Assembly: GCF_016806065.1 (NCBI RefSeq)
Contig: NZ_CP032405.1
Coordinates: 2,322,001-2,386,000 of the forward strand
Direction: 5' to 3'
DNA: 64,000 bases
From: Rhizobium rosettiformans
GTDB lineage: Bacteria > Pseudomonadota > Alphaproteobacteria > Rhizobiales > Rhizobiaceae
The position numbers were made by a program, and so were the translations under genes. The notes below the pieces were generated by a model, which saw nothing but the letters and a program-made list of their open reading frames with translations, was not told where the DNA came from and did not search any database. Of this stretch, positions 46,745 to 55,374 are shown one piece after another (within the stretch, counting starts at the first letter, position 1; every line of letters begins with the position of its first letter).

Positions 46745-47518
46745 CTATTTGCCGCTGCCGGCAATCGGCCGGCTGTCGGTCATCCCGGCCAGCACCTCCG
46801 CGACATGGCGCACTTCGATGGTCGAGCCCTCGCGCTTCAGCTTGCCGCCCATGTTCATCAGGCAGCCCATGTCGCCGGCGAGCAGCAGTTCGGCGCCGGT
46901 CTCTGAAATCATCGCCGTTTTCTTCGAAACGATCTTGCCGGAAATATCGGGATATTTGACGCAGAAGGTGCCGCCGAAACCGCAGCAGACATCCGGTCCG
47001 GCCATCTCCTTGAGCTCCAGCCCCTCGACGCTCGACAGAAGCGCGCGCGGTTGCTTCGAAATGCCAAGCTCCCTGAGGCCAGAACAGCTGTCGTGATAGG
47101 TGACGGTTCTGTCGAGCCGGACCTCGACTTCGGTCATCCCTCTGACGTCGGTGAGAAAGGAAACGAGCTCGAACACCTTGTCCGAGAAGCGCCGACAGCG
47201 CTCTTCCCAGAGCGAGTCACCCTTGAAGAGCTCCGGATAATGCATCTTCAGCATGGCCCCGCAGGACCCGGAGGGGGCAACGACATAGTCGAAGCCTTCG
47301 AACTGCTCGATCACCTGCTTTGCCAGATCGCGCGTATCCTTGGTGTCGCCGGAATTATAGGCCGGTTGACCGCAACAGGTCTGGGCGATCGGCACATGCA
47401 CGTCGCAGCCGGCATCCTCGATCAGCTTGGCCGCTGAAAAGCCGACGCTCGGCCGGAAGAGATCGACAAGACAGGTGGCGAAGAGGCCGACCTTCGGCCG
47501 GGTTTGGACTTGGCTCAC
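46745..47518 (-). CDS. lutA: Lactate utilization protein A (LutA/YkgE)
   Basis: The 257-residue protein has two CCG domains (QTCCGQPAYNSGD and VCCGFGGTFCVKYPDIS) that bind unusual iron-sulfur clusters, as in LutA and in heterodisulfide reductase subunits. Translation probably begins at GTG 47518, which overlaps the stop of the regulator gene (GTGA) and gives the family N-terminus KVGLFATCLVDLFRP. The longer frame to 47608 lies within the regulator gene. It is the first enzyme gene of the Lut operon. Confidence 0.9.
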   Translation of the reverse strand: MSQVQTRPKVGLFATCLVDLFRPSVGFSAAKLIEDAGCDVHVPIAQTCCGQPAYNSGDTKDTRDLAKQVIEQFEGFDYVVAPSGSCGAMLKMHYPELFKGDSLWEERCRRFSDKVFELVSFLTDVRGMTEVEVRLDRTVTYHDSCSGLRELGISKQPRALLSSVEGLELKEMAGPDVCCGFGGTFCVKYPDISGKIVSKKTAMISETGAELLLAGDMGCLMNMGGKLKREGSTIEVRHVAEVLAGMTDSRPIAGSGK

Positions 47519-48345
47519 GCTTTTGTCTCCGTCTTCGAGTGGCTGGCTGCACGGCCCGTGCGACCGCCGTCGCGGCGGATCAGCCTGAGTTTTGCGACGC
47601 GACCCCATTCGCCGGCGCGGGCACTTTCATCGGCCGCACGCATGACGAAATCGATATGCGCCTGGGCTGCGGCCTTGGCCGCTTCCGGATCGCCGGTGAG
47701 GATCGCGTCATGGATCGCCACGTGCTGGTCCAGAAGCTGTTCGCGCGCATTGGGCAGCGAGAAGACAGCCTTACGATTGAAGAAGATGCCCTCAGACAAA
47801 AGCCGGTAGCAGGCCCGCATGGTGTGTAGGAGGATGATGTTGTGTGCCGCCTCACCGACGGCATTGTGGAAATCGACGTCGGCCGCGAGCTCGTCTTCCG
47901 GCTCCTGTGTCCCATGGGCGTTCCGCATGTCCTCGATGATCCGGGACAAGAGTGCCTTGTCGGTTTCCGTCGCGCGTTGCGCCGCAAGCTCCGCCGTCAG
48001 CCCTTCGAGTTCGCGGCGATATTCGAGATAATCGCGCGTCGCACGGGCATGGCGGGAGATGAGATCGGTGATCGGCTTTGAAAACACCTGTCCGATGATA
48101 TCGGCGACGAAGGTGCCGCCGCCATGATGGCTGATCAGCAGCCCCCGGGTCTCCAGCTCCTTCAGCGCATCGCGCAGGATCGGCCGCGATACTTCCAGCG
48201 ACTGCGCCAGTTCCCGCTCGCCCGGCAGCCTGTCGCCATCCCGCAGCACACCGTCGAGGATCAACAGCTCGATCTGCTGCACCACCTCGTCGGCGGTGCG
48301 GCTGTGGCTCACGCCGGAAAACAGTGTCTGGTCGCTCTCGGTCAT
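47515..48345 (-). CDS. GntR (FadR/FCD) family regulator of lactate utilization
   Basis: The 276-residue protein has an N-terminal GntR winged helix (RLPGERELAQSLEVSRPILR) and an FCD effector domain with its metal-binding acid/histidines (ADVDFHNAVGEAAHN, later HIDFVM). It resembles LldR/PdhR regulators that respond to lactate or pyruvate. The start at 48345 has GGAGAGGG upstream; a longer frame to 48726 looks non-coding. Because it is the first gene of the operon and overlaps lutA, it probably regulates lutABC and itself. Confidence 0.87.
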   Translation of the reverse strand: MTESDQTLFSGVSHSRTADEVVQQIELLILDGVLRDGDRLPGERELAQSLEVSRPILRDALKELETRGLLISHHGGGTFVADIIGQVFSKPITDLISRHARATRDYLEYRRELEGLTAELAAQRATETDKALLSRIIEDMRNAHGTQEPEDELAADVDFHNAVGEAAHNIILLHTMRACYRLLSEGIFFNRKAVFSLPNAREQLLDQHVAIHDAILTGDPEAAKAAAQAHIDFVMRAADESARAGEWGRVAKLRLIRRDGGRTGRAASHSKTETKA

Positions 48346-48510
48346 CACCCTCTCCAATGCCGTTTCATAGCAAGCGAAACGACAAGTGGTCAACTTTCTT
48401 GTCCAGTCGATGCGTGAGCACTTTGTCGAATGCGGGTCTGTGACGTTTGCACCTTTGCGCGGAGACGAGCGCACTGCTAGCTTGAGGAACGGGCAAGGGA
48501 GACGGTCGGC

Positions 48511-49782
48511 GTGGCAAAGGGTGATTTTGCATTTCCAATGGCGCCGGAGCGGGCGCTGGCGCTCGGGGAAATCCACGCGCGGCCCTATGCGCTGGTCAAA
48601 TCCGGCCGGGTCATCTTTCAGCTCGCCTTCATGATGGATGGCGGCTCGGCCGTGCATCACGCAGCCATTTCCGAACTGTCCCGCGCCCGCGGCGTCGCCC
48701 CGCCGGAGAAAAATGGGCGCTATCATTCACTCGCCTGGGGACAGGGGACGCTCCGTTGGGAACGGCATACCGAGTTTTCCACCTGGTTCTGGGATGGACC
48801 GCTGCCGGAAAGCTTCGGTGGTGATGTGCCGATCCACCCCTTCGGCGACGGCTTCATCGCGCCCGGTCCGCTGATTTCGGGGATCCGCCTCGAACTTCGT
48901 CCTGATGGTCCCGAAATCGCCGATGCCCATGCCGCCTTCGATCCGGCAAGCCTTTGCTACAGCGAACTCAAGAACGGCCAGGCCGCCGTCCTCACCGACT
49001 TCCGCCAGGATGGACATGGCCTCACCCAGATCCTCGTCATCGATCGCGGCATGACCGAGGCCGGCCGCGGCGCAGTCGTCCAGCGCCTGCTCGACATCGA
49101 AACCTATCGCACCATGGCCATGCTCGGCCTGCCGCTTGCCCAGACGCTGTCCCCCGAAATCCGCCGCATCGAGGACGGTCTGACCGCCGTCACCCAGCGG
49201 ATGAAGGCGCATGCCCGCGACGAATCCGACGAGATGCTCTCCGAGCTCACGCGCCTGGCTGCCGAGCTCGAAGCCAATGCAGCCTTGAGCCTCTACCGTT
49301 TCGGTGCCAGCCGCGCCTATGACGGCATTGTGCGCGAACGCATCAAGACGCTGGATGAAACACCGGTGCCCGGTCACGAGACGCTGGGCTCCTTCCTCGA
49401 GCGGCGCCTGGCGCCCGCCATGCGCACCTGCCAGTCCGTCGAGGAGCGCCAGGCCAACCTGTCGCGAAAACTTTCCCGTGCGACTGCGCTCGTTCGCTCC
49501 TGGATCGATGTCGAGCTGGAGCGTCAGAACTCCGACCTGCTGACCGCCATGAACAGCCGTGCCGAAATGCAGCTTCGCCTGCAGCAGACGGTCGAAGGCC
49601 TCTCGGTCGCCGCTATCTCCTATTATGTCGTCGGTCTCGTCGGTTACGCCGCCAAGGCGATCCCGCACGACCTCCTGCCCTTCGACACGGCCATCATCAC
49701 CGGCATTTCGGTGCCGCTCTCCGTGCTTGGCGTCTGGTGGGTTGTTCGACGGATCCGCAGAAGCCACGAACGGCAGGGCTGA
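48511..49782 (+). CDS. DUF3422 family membrane-anchored protein
   Basis: The 423-residue protein matches the DUF3422 family of proteobacterial proteins of unknown function (LGEIHARPYALVKSG near the N-terminus, YHSLAWGQGTLRWERHTEFS in the first third). A long helical, probably coiled-coil middle part leads to two membrane helices at the C-terminus (VEGLSVAAISYYVVGLVGY, ITGISVPLSVLGVWWVV), so most of the protein faces the cytosol. GTG 48511 is the likely start. It is divergent from the lactate regulator. Confidence 0.83.
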   Translation: MAKGDFAFPMAPERALALGEIHARPYALVKSGRVIFQLAFMMDGGSAVHHAAISELSRARGVAPPEKNGRYHSLAWGQGTLRWERHTEFSTWFWDGPLPESFGGDVPIHPFGDGFIAPGPLISGIRLELRPDGPEIADAHAAFDPASLCYSELKNGQAAVLTDFRQDGHGLTQILVIDRGMTEAGRGAVVQRLLDIETYRTMAMLGLPLAQTLSPEIRRIEDGLTAVTQRMKAHARDESDEMLSELTRLAAELEANAALSLYRFGASRAYDGIVRERIKTLDETPVPGHETLGSFLERRLAPAMRTCQSVEERQANLSRKLSRATALVRSWIDVELERQNSDLLTAMNSRAEMQLRLQQTVEGLSVAAISYYVVGLVGYAAKAIPHDLLPFDTAIITGISVPLSVLGVWWVVRRIRRSHERQG

Positions 49783-49848
49783 TCAGGTCTTGCTGACGCG
49801 CCCTGCGGATCGATATAAGATCGCACACAGTGGCGGGTAACAGGCAGT

Positions 49849-51267
49849 ATGGCGAAGCAGACCAAGGCGAAACTCGACAAGAAGGGGCTATCAGGCCTTG
49901 GGCTCGAGAAACTGGTCGATATCCTCTTGGAGGAATCCGCTGCCAACAAGGCGCTGAAGGCCAGACTCCAGACGGCGCTCGCCGGCGAGACAGGTCCGGA
50001 CGAGATGGCGCGACTGATCGACAAGCGCCTCGACGCGATCGACCAGGCAACGACGCGCATCAACCGCGCCCGCGCCAGGGATCTCGCCGGAGAGTTTGCC
50101 GCCCTGGCCCGCAATATCCTCTCCGAACTCGGCGCTGCCGATCCCCAGGCTGCTGCCGAGCGCATCCTGCGTTTCCTCGGCCTGCGCTTCCCCGTTTCCG
50201 CCCGTCTCGCCACCGACAATGCCCGTCTCTGGAAGGTCTTCGAGGATACGGAACTTGCCACGCTTGAGCTCATCAAGGGAGTTGGTGCCGAGGAGCAGGT
50301 CCTGCTGGTGCCGCATCTGGAACGCTTGCGGTTGCGGGATCGCTACGGCGAGCATACGGGTTTCCTTCGCGCGCTGACCGGCGTGGTCTCAGGCCCGGCC
50401 GCCAAGGCCTGGCGAACGGTGCTGGCGGAGGTCCTGCCCTCTGAACCCCTGAAGCTCGGCGCGCTCGACCTTCTCCAGTCGCTCGCTTTGCACCAGGGCG
50501 ATATCGACGACTTCCTGGCGCTCGAACGCCAGAAGCCCGACAACCGCCGCGACACGCTGGCCGTGGCCAGCATGCTGCATCAGGCCGGTCGCCATGAGGA
50601 CGCACTCGAATGGGTCCGCGAGCGCCCGCGCGGCGTGCGCCTCATCCCGGTCAACGGCGTGCTCGCCTCCGTCGGTCCAGACTACGGCGCCCATGAGCGC
50701 CGCCTGCTGGAGGCCGAGATCCTCGACAAGCTGAAGCGCCGCGAGGACGCCCAGGAACTGCGCTGGCGGGAATTCGGCGAAACCCTCGATCCAGCCGTAC
50801 TGAAACTCTATTTGTCGAAGCTCGACGATTTCGCCGAGTTCGACGAACTCGACCGTGCCTTGGCGCTCGCGAAGGAGCACGAGGACATCTACCTCACGCT
50901 CGACTTTTTCCTCGCCTGGCCGCGTCTCGATCTGGCGGCCGCCCACGTCCTGCGCCACCAGCATGATTGGGAGGGCCGCCACTACGACGATCTCGCCCCC
51001 GCCGCCGAGGCGCTCTCGGCCAAGGAGCCGCTGGCCGCCGTGGTGCTTTACCGTGTGCTCGTCGAAGATATCCTCAGGCGCGGCATCGGCATGGCCTATC
51101 CGCATGCCGGGCGTTACGTCGGTGAACTCGCGCGCCTCATGCCGAACCTGCCCGAAGGTCACGGTCTAACGACCCATGCCGCCTTCCTCGCAGAACTCAG
51201 GCGCATTCACTCGAAGAAGTATGGTTTCTGGAGCTCGGTACCGGGCGGGCTTTCCGGGCAGCCCTAA
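49849..51267 (+). CDS. Large helical protein of unknown function (DUF6880-like)
   Basis: The 472-residue protein is predicted to be almost entirely helical, with TPR/HEAT-like hydrophobic spacing throughout. The N-terminal third contains a possible coiled coil (LDAIDQATTRINRARARDLA) and the C-terminus has LYRVLVEDILRRGIGMAYPHAGRYV (split motif near residue 405-430). I believe it belongs to the DUF6880 family, but no function is known. No signal peptide or membrane helix is present. It begins 66 bases after the DUF3422 gene, and its last 4 bases overlap the convergent LysR gene. Confidence 0.7.
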   Translation: MAKQTKAKLDKKGLSGLGLEKLVDILLEESAANKALKARLQTALAGETGPDEMARLIDKRLDAIDQATTRINRARARDLAGEFAALARNILSELGAADPQAAAERILRFLGLRFPVSARLATDNARLWKVFEDTELATLELIKGVGAEEQVLLVPHLERLRLRDRYGEHTGFLRALTGVVSGPAAKAWRTVLAEVLPSEPLKLGALDLLQSLALHQGDIDDFLALERQKPDNRRDTLAVASMLHQAGRHEDALEWVRERPRGVRLIPVNGVLASVGPDYGAHERRLLEAEILDKLKRREDAQELRWREFGETLDPAVLKLYLSKLDDFAEFDELDRALALAKEHEDIYLTLDFFLAWPRLDLAAAHVLRHQHDWEGRHYDDLAPAAEALSAKEPLAAVVLYRVLVEDILRRGIGMAYPHAGRYVGELARLMPNLPEGHGLTTHAAFLAELRRIHSKKYGFWSSVPGGLSGQP

Positions 51268-52160
51268 CGTTCCCAATAAGGCACCGGCCCATAAAGCTCC
51301 GCCAGATAATCGATGAACAGCCGTACTTTCGCGGGCAAAAACTGGCGGCTCGGATAGACGGCCGACAGAGCCACATTGCGCGAGCTTTCATATTGCGGCA
51401 GCACCTGTACCAGCTTGCCGCTCTTCAGTTCCGCGCCCACATCCCAGGTGGAGCGAAGCGCGATCCCGAGGCCCGCGATCACGGCTTCACGGATCACTTC
51501 GCTGGAATTGGTGATCAGCATGCCCTCGGGGCGCAGGGTGATCGGACCGGTCGGACCTTCCAGGCGCCAGGATTCATGGTTATGCGCTGGCAGGCAGCGA
51601 TGCTTTTTCAGGTCGTCGAGTGTTTCAGGCGTTCCGTGTTCGGCAACATAGCTTGGTGCTGCGCAAAGCACGCGGCGTACGGGCGCAAGCCGCCGAGCGA
51701 CCAGCGAGGAATCGTTCAGCTCCGCAATACGGATCGCGAGATCGAAGCCACCGCCGACGATGTCGGTGAATTCGTCCGACAGCACCAGATGTATCGCCAG
51801 ATCCGGATGCGCCTCCATGAAGGGTTTCAGGTGCGGCGCGACATGCATGCGACCGAAGGAGGTCGACGCCGAGATCTTCAGCGTGCCGTTGACCTCCGAA
51901 GAACGTCCTGACGCGAAAGCCTCCGCCTCTTCCAGCCCGCCCAGCACCGTCAGCACCCGCTCGTGAAACCCCAGGCCGGCTTCCGTCAGCGAGATCTGCC
52001 GCGTCGTGCGCTGCAGGAGCCGCGTGCCGAGCTTGTCCTCCAGCCGCTTGATGCGCTTGGAAACAACGGCAGGGGACAGCCCGAGGTCGCGCGCCGCCGT
52101 CGACATGCTGCCGGCCGCGATCACCCGGACGAAGACTTCGAGATCACCGAGATTGGTCAT
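51264..52160 (-). CDS. LysR family regulator, probably of the glc operon
   Basis: The 298-residue protein has the LysR DNA-binding domain (LEVFVRVIAAGSMSTAARDL, LSPAVVSKRIKRLEDKLG) and a C-terminal effector-binding domain with GTLKISASTSFGR-type start. It resembles the large DmlR/AaeR-like group. It is divergent from glcD with 139 bases between the start codons, the usual arrangement when a LysR protein controls the facing operon. In E. coli the glc regulator is of the GntR family, so the control here differs if the inference holds. Confidence 0.85.
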   Translation of the reverse strand: MTNLGDLEVFVRVIAAGSMSTAARDLGLSPAVVSKRIKRLEDKLGTRLLQRTTRQISLTEAGLGFHERVLTVLGGLEEAEAFASGRSSEVNGTLKISASTSFGRMHVAPHLKPFMEAHPDLAIHLVLSDEFTDIVGGGFDLAIRIAELNDSSLVARRLAPVRRVLCAAPSYVAEHGTPETLDDLKKHRCLPAHNHESWRLEGPTGPITLRPEGMLITNSSEVIREAVIAGLGIALRSTWDVGAELKSGKLVQVLPQYESSRNVALSAVYPSRQFLPAKVRLFIDYLAELYGPVPYWER

Positions 52161-52299
52161 GAGTGGATCTTACTATTTCCGATTTGGTCATAAGTGCATA
52201 GCATTTGCCCTGCGAAAGTCCTAGTGGTAAGAAAAATAGACCAGTTGAGCGGCGCGGCCCATCCGGCTAGGATCGGGGGCACATGGGGAGGAAACCGTC

Positions 52300-53733
52300 A
52301 TGAGCGAGGCCATCGCCTTTTTGCCGCCGAGACCGGAGGTGCTTTCGCGCCGCGCCGAGATCCTTGCCGATCTGAAGGAACTGGTGCCGCCAGGCCGCCT
52401 TGTCGAGGAGCGAAACGCGCTCGTCCCCTTCGAGACGGACGGCTTCATCGCCTATCGCCGCCGTCCGCTAGCCGTCGTCCTGCCTGAGACGACAGCCCAG
52501 GTCGCGGCCGTTATGAAATACTGCCACCGCTATGGCATCCCTGTCGTACCGCGCGGCGCCGGCACGTCGTTGTCGGGCGGCGCAATCCCGCAGGAAGATG
52601 CCGTGGTCCTCGGCCTGTCCGCCATGACGCGCATCCTTGACATCGATTATCAGAACCGCACGGCTACCGTGCAGGCCGGCGTCACCAATCTTGCCATCTC
52701 CGATGCGGTCGGCGCCGACGGCTATTTCTACGCCCCCGATCCGAGCTCTCAGCTCGCCTGCACGATCGGCGGTAATATCGCCATGAATTCCGGCGGCGCC
52801 CACTGCCTGAAATACGGTGTCACCACCAACAACCTCCTTGGGGTCAAGATGGTCCTCGTCGATGGCACGGTGGTCGATCTCGGCGGCAAGCATCTCGATG
52901 CCGAAGGTTATGACCTGCTCGGCCTCGTCTGCGGCTCGGAGGGCCAGCTCGGCGTGGTCACCGAAGCGACCGTTCGTCTGCTCGCCAAGCCCGAAGGCGC
53001 ACGCCCCGTGCTCTTCGGCTTCGACAGCGCGGAAGCAGCCGGCTCCTGCGTCGCCGACGTCATTGGCGCCGGCATCATTCCGGTCGCCATCGAGTTCATG
53101 GACAAGCCCGCGATCGAGATCTGCGAGGCCTTCGCCAAGGCCGGCTATCCGCTGGATGTCGAAGCGCTGCTGATCATCGAGGTCGAGGGCTCCGAAGCCG
53201 AAATGGAGGCAATGCTCGCCGCGATCGTCGAGATCGCCAAGCGCCATGGCGTGAAGACGGTGCGCGAAAGCCAGTCGGCGACGGAAGCGGCCCTCATCTG
53301 GAAAGGCCGTAAATCTGCCTTCGGTGCCACCGGCCGCATCGCCGACTATATCTGCATGGACGGAACCGTGCCGCTCAGCCAGCTCGCTTACGTGTTGCGC
53401 AAGACTTCCGAGATCATCGACCGCTACGGCCTGCGTGTCGCCAACGTCTTCCATGCTGGTGACGGCAACATGCACCCGCTGATCCTCTACAACATCAACG
53501 ACCCGGAAGATGCCGCGAAAGCCGAAGCCGCCGGCATGGAGATCCTCAAGCTCTGCGTCGATGCGGGGGGATGCCTGACCGGCGAACACGGTGTCGGGAT
53601 CGAAAAACGAGATCTGATGCTGCACCAGTTCACCCAGGTCGATCTTGATCAGCAGATGGCCGTGCGCTCGGCCTTCGACGCGGACTGGATTCTCAATCCG
53701 TCGAAGGTCTTTCCGCTGGAGGGGAGGGGATGA
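52300..53733 (+). CDS. glcD: Glycolate oxidase subunit GlcD (FAD-linked)
   Basis: GlcD is the flavoprotein that oxidises glycolate (or D-lactate) to glyoxylate (or pyruvate). The 477-residue protein has a PCMH-type FAD-binding domain (PVVPRGAGTSLSGGAIPQED near residue 85, GGNIAMNSGGAHCLKYGVT near 155) and a C-terminal FAD-oxidase domain (NVFHAGDGNMHPLIL, GEHGVGIEKR). A strong ribosome binding site (GGGGAGGAAA) precedes it. It overlaps glcE by four bases. In the context of glcE and glcF, glycolate is the likely main substrate. Confidence 0.94.
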   Translation: MSEAIAFLPPRPEVLSRRAEILADLKELVPPGRLVEERNALVPFETDGFIAYRRRPLAVVLPETTAQVAAVMKYCHRYGIPVVPRGAGTSLSGGAIPQEDAVVLGLSAMTRILDIDYQNRTATVQAGVTNLAISDAVGADGYFYAPDPSSQLACTIGGNIAMNSGGAHCLKYGVTTNNLLGVKMVLVDGTVVDLGGKHLDAEGYDLLGLVCGSEGQLGVVTEATVRLLAKPEGARPVLFGFDSAEAAGSCVADVIGAGIIPVAIEFMDKPAIEICEAFAKAGYPLDVEALLIIEVEGSEAEMEAMLAAIVEIAKRHGVKTVRESQSATEAALIWKGRKSAFGATGRIADYICMDGTVPLSQLAYVLRKTSEIIDRYGLRVANVFHAGDGNMHPLILYNINDPEDAAKAEAAGMEILKLCVDAGGCLTGEHGVGIEKRDLMLHQFTQVDLDQQMAVRSAFDADWILNPSKVFPLEGRG

Positions 53734-54935
53734 TGACGAGTATGCTGACCCCCTCGACCGAAGCCGAAGCCGTCGAACTCATCCGCAACCATGCCTCCCG
53801 CAAGATCCCGCTCCACATCCGTGGCGGCGGCAGCCGTGCAGGCTTCGGCAATCCTGTAGCCGCAGACGCCACCCTGTCTTCCGCAGCCTTGTCTGGCATC
53901 GTCGAATACAACCCCGCCGAAATGGTCATCACGGCCCGCACTGGCACGCCTGTTGCGGAGATCGAGGCAGCCCTTGCCGCAAATGGCCAGGCAATGGCCT
54001 TCGAACCCATGGATCATCGTGGCGCCATGGGTACGTCTGGCACGCCCACGATTGGCGGCCTCTTTGCGGTCAACAGCTCCGGTCCGCGCCGCATTACCGC
54101 AGGTGCCGCCCGCGACCATCTGCTCGGCGTCCGCTTCGTCAACGGGGCCGGCGATGTCGTGAAGGCCGGTGGCAAGGTGATGAAGAACGTCACCGGTCTC
54201 GATCTCGTCAAGCTGCTCGCCGGATCCCACGGCACGCTCGGCTTTCTCACCGAAGTTACCTTCAAGGTCCTGCCCGTGCCGAAGACGGCCACCACGATCG
54301 TCCTTTCAGGGCTGGAAGACGAGCAGGCCATGAATGCGCTCGCCGCTGCCCTGTCGCTCTCCGTCGAAGTCTCCGGTGCAGCCCACCTACCGGAAAGTGT
54401 CCGCGGTCGTTTCATCGGCGGCAAGCTTCCCGAAGGTGCTGCCACGGTGATGCGTCTGGAAGGGTTGGAAGCCTCGGTGGCCGTCCGTGCGGAAAAGCTG
54501 ATCGCAGCCATGGCAGTCTTTGGACCGGTGAGCCGCCTCGACGCGGAGCACTCGAAGACCCTCTGGGCAGAAATCCGCGATGTCATGCCCTATGCTGATG
54601 GCACGGCCCGTCCGCTCTGGCGCCTGTCCATGGCTCCGACGCAAGCCTGGAAGCTGGTCGCGGGCCTCAGGCTCCGGGCCGGTATCGACGCCTATTACGA
54701 CTGGCAGGGCGGCCTTGTCTGGATGCGCATGGAAGCCGACCCGGAGGCTGAGGTCTTGCGCCATGGCATCCGCACCCTTGGCGGCGGCCATGCCACGCTG
54801 CTCCGAGCCGCCCCCCAGATCCGCGCCGAGGCGGCAGCCTTTGAACCGCAGACCCCGGCGGTCGCCTTGCTATCCGGCCGGGTCAGGGCAAAACTCGATC
54901 CTCATGGGATTTTCAATCCCGGACTGATGGCATGA
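53730..54935 (+). CDS. glcE: Glycolate oxidase subunit GlcE (FAD-binding)
   Basis: The 401-residue protein is the second flavin-binding subunit of the glycolate oxidase complex (IPLHIRGGGSRAGFGNP near residue 27, GTPTIGGLFAVNSSGPRR near 105, GGKVMKNVTGLDLVKLLAGS near 145). The ATG at 53730 overlaps the glcD stop (ATGA). A second ATG follows immediately at 53733 and either may be used. It ends with LDPHGIFNPGLMA, the family C-terminus. A small membrane-protein gene follows before glcF. Confidence 0.93.
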   Translation: MMTSMLTPSTEAEAVELIRNHASRKIPLHIRGGGSRAGFGNPVAADATLSSAALSGIVEYNPAEMVITARTGTPVAEIEAALAANGQAMAFEPMDHRGAMGTSGTPTIGGLFAVNSSGPRRITAGAARDHLLGVRFVNGAGDVVKAGGKVMKNVTGLDLVKLLAGSHGTLGFLTEVTFKVLPVPKTATTIVLSGLEDEQAMNALAAALSLSVEVSGAAHLPESVRGRFIGGKLPEGAATVMRLEGLEASVAVRAEKLIAAMAVFGPVSRLDAEHSKTLWAEIRDVMPYADGTARPLWRLSMAPTQAWKLVAGLRLRAGIDAYYDWQGGLVWMRMEADPEAEVLRHGIRTLGGGHATLLRAAPQIRAEAAAFEPQTPAVALLSGRVRAKLDPHGIFNPGLMA

Positions 54936-54947
54936 AGGAGTTTTCTG

Positions 54948-55325
54948 ATGGCTGATCCGAATTACCGTCCCCCGGTGACCTCCGGCGAAGGCTGGTTCTC
55001 GCCCGGCCGCCTCAATGTCCAGCTGGTCTACTGCCTCTATCTCGTGAGCTTCGTCGTCGGCATCACCGGCATCATCGGCTTGATCTTGGCTTATGTGAAC
55101 CGCGGCAAGAGCGAGCCTTGGATCGATACCCATTACACCTATGCGATCAGAACCTTCTGGATCGGTCTGCTCTATGCGCTGATATCGAGCATCCTGATGC
55201 TTGTGGCCATCGGCGCCATCCTGATCTTCGGCGTCGCCATCTGGATTGTCGTCCGTTGCGTCATCGGCTTGCAGAAGGCCTCTGCCGGCGAGCCGATCGC
55301 CCGTCCCACCAGCTGGTGGATTTGA
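54948..55325 (+). CDS. Small membrane protein within the glc operon (DUF4870-like)
   Basis: The 125-residue protein has a short polar N-terminus and three hydrophobic segments (LVYCLYLVSFVVGITGIIGL, FWIGLLYALISSILMLVAIG, ILIFGVAIWIVVRCVIGLQK). The spacing and the central phrase YVNRGKSEPWIDTHYTYAIR recall the DUF4870/Tic20-like family of unknown function. It has a good ribosome binding site (AAGGAG) and lies 12 bases after glcE and 49 bases before glcF, so it is almost certainly co-transcribed. It could help anchor the peripheral GlcDEF complex, but this is inference from position only. Confidence 0.78.
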   Translation: MADPNYRPPVTSGEGWFSPGRLNVQLVYCLYLVSFVVGITGIIGLILAYVNRGKSEPWIDTHYTYAIRTFWIGLLYALISSILMLVAIGAILIFGVAIWIVVRCVIGLQKASAGEPIARPTSWWI

Positions 55326-55374
55326 ATTTAAGCCATGGGCGCGGCCATGCCGGCCGCTCCGGGGGAGGAACAGC

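Noticed and set aside
52468-53625. A 385-codon minus-strand frame
   Set aside because: Antisense shadow of glcD, rich in Asp, Gly and His as is typical for reverse reading of such genes.
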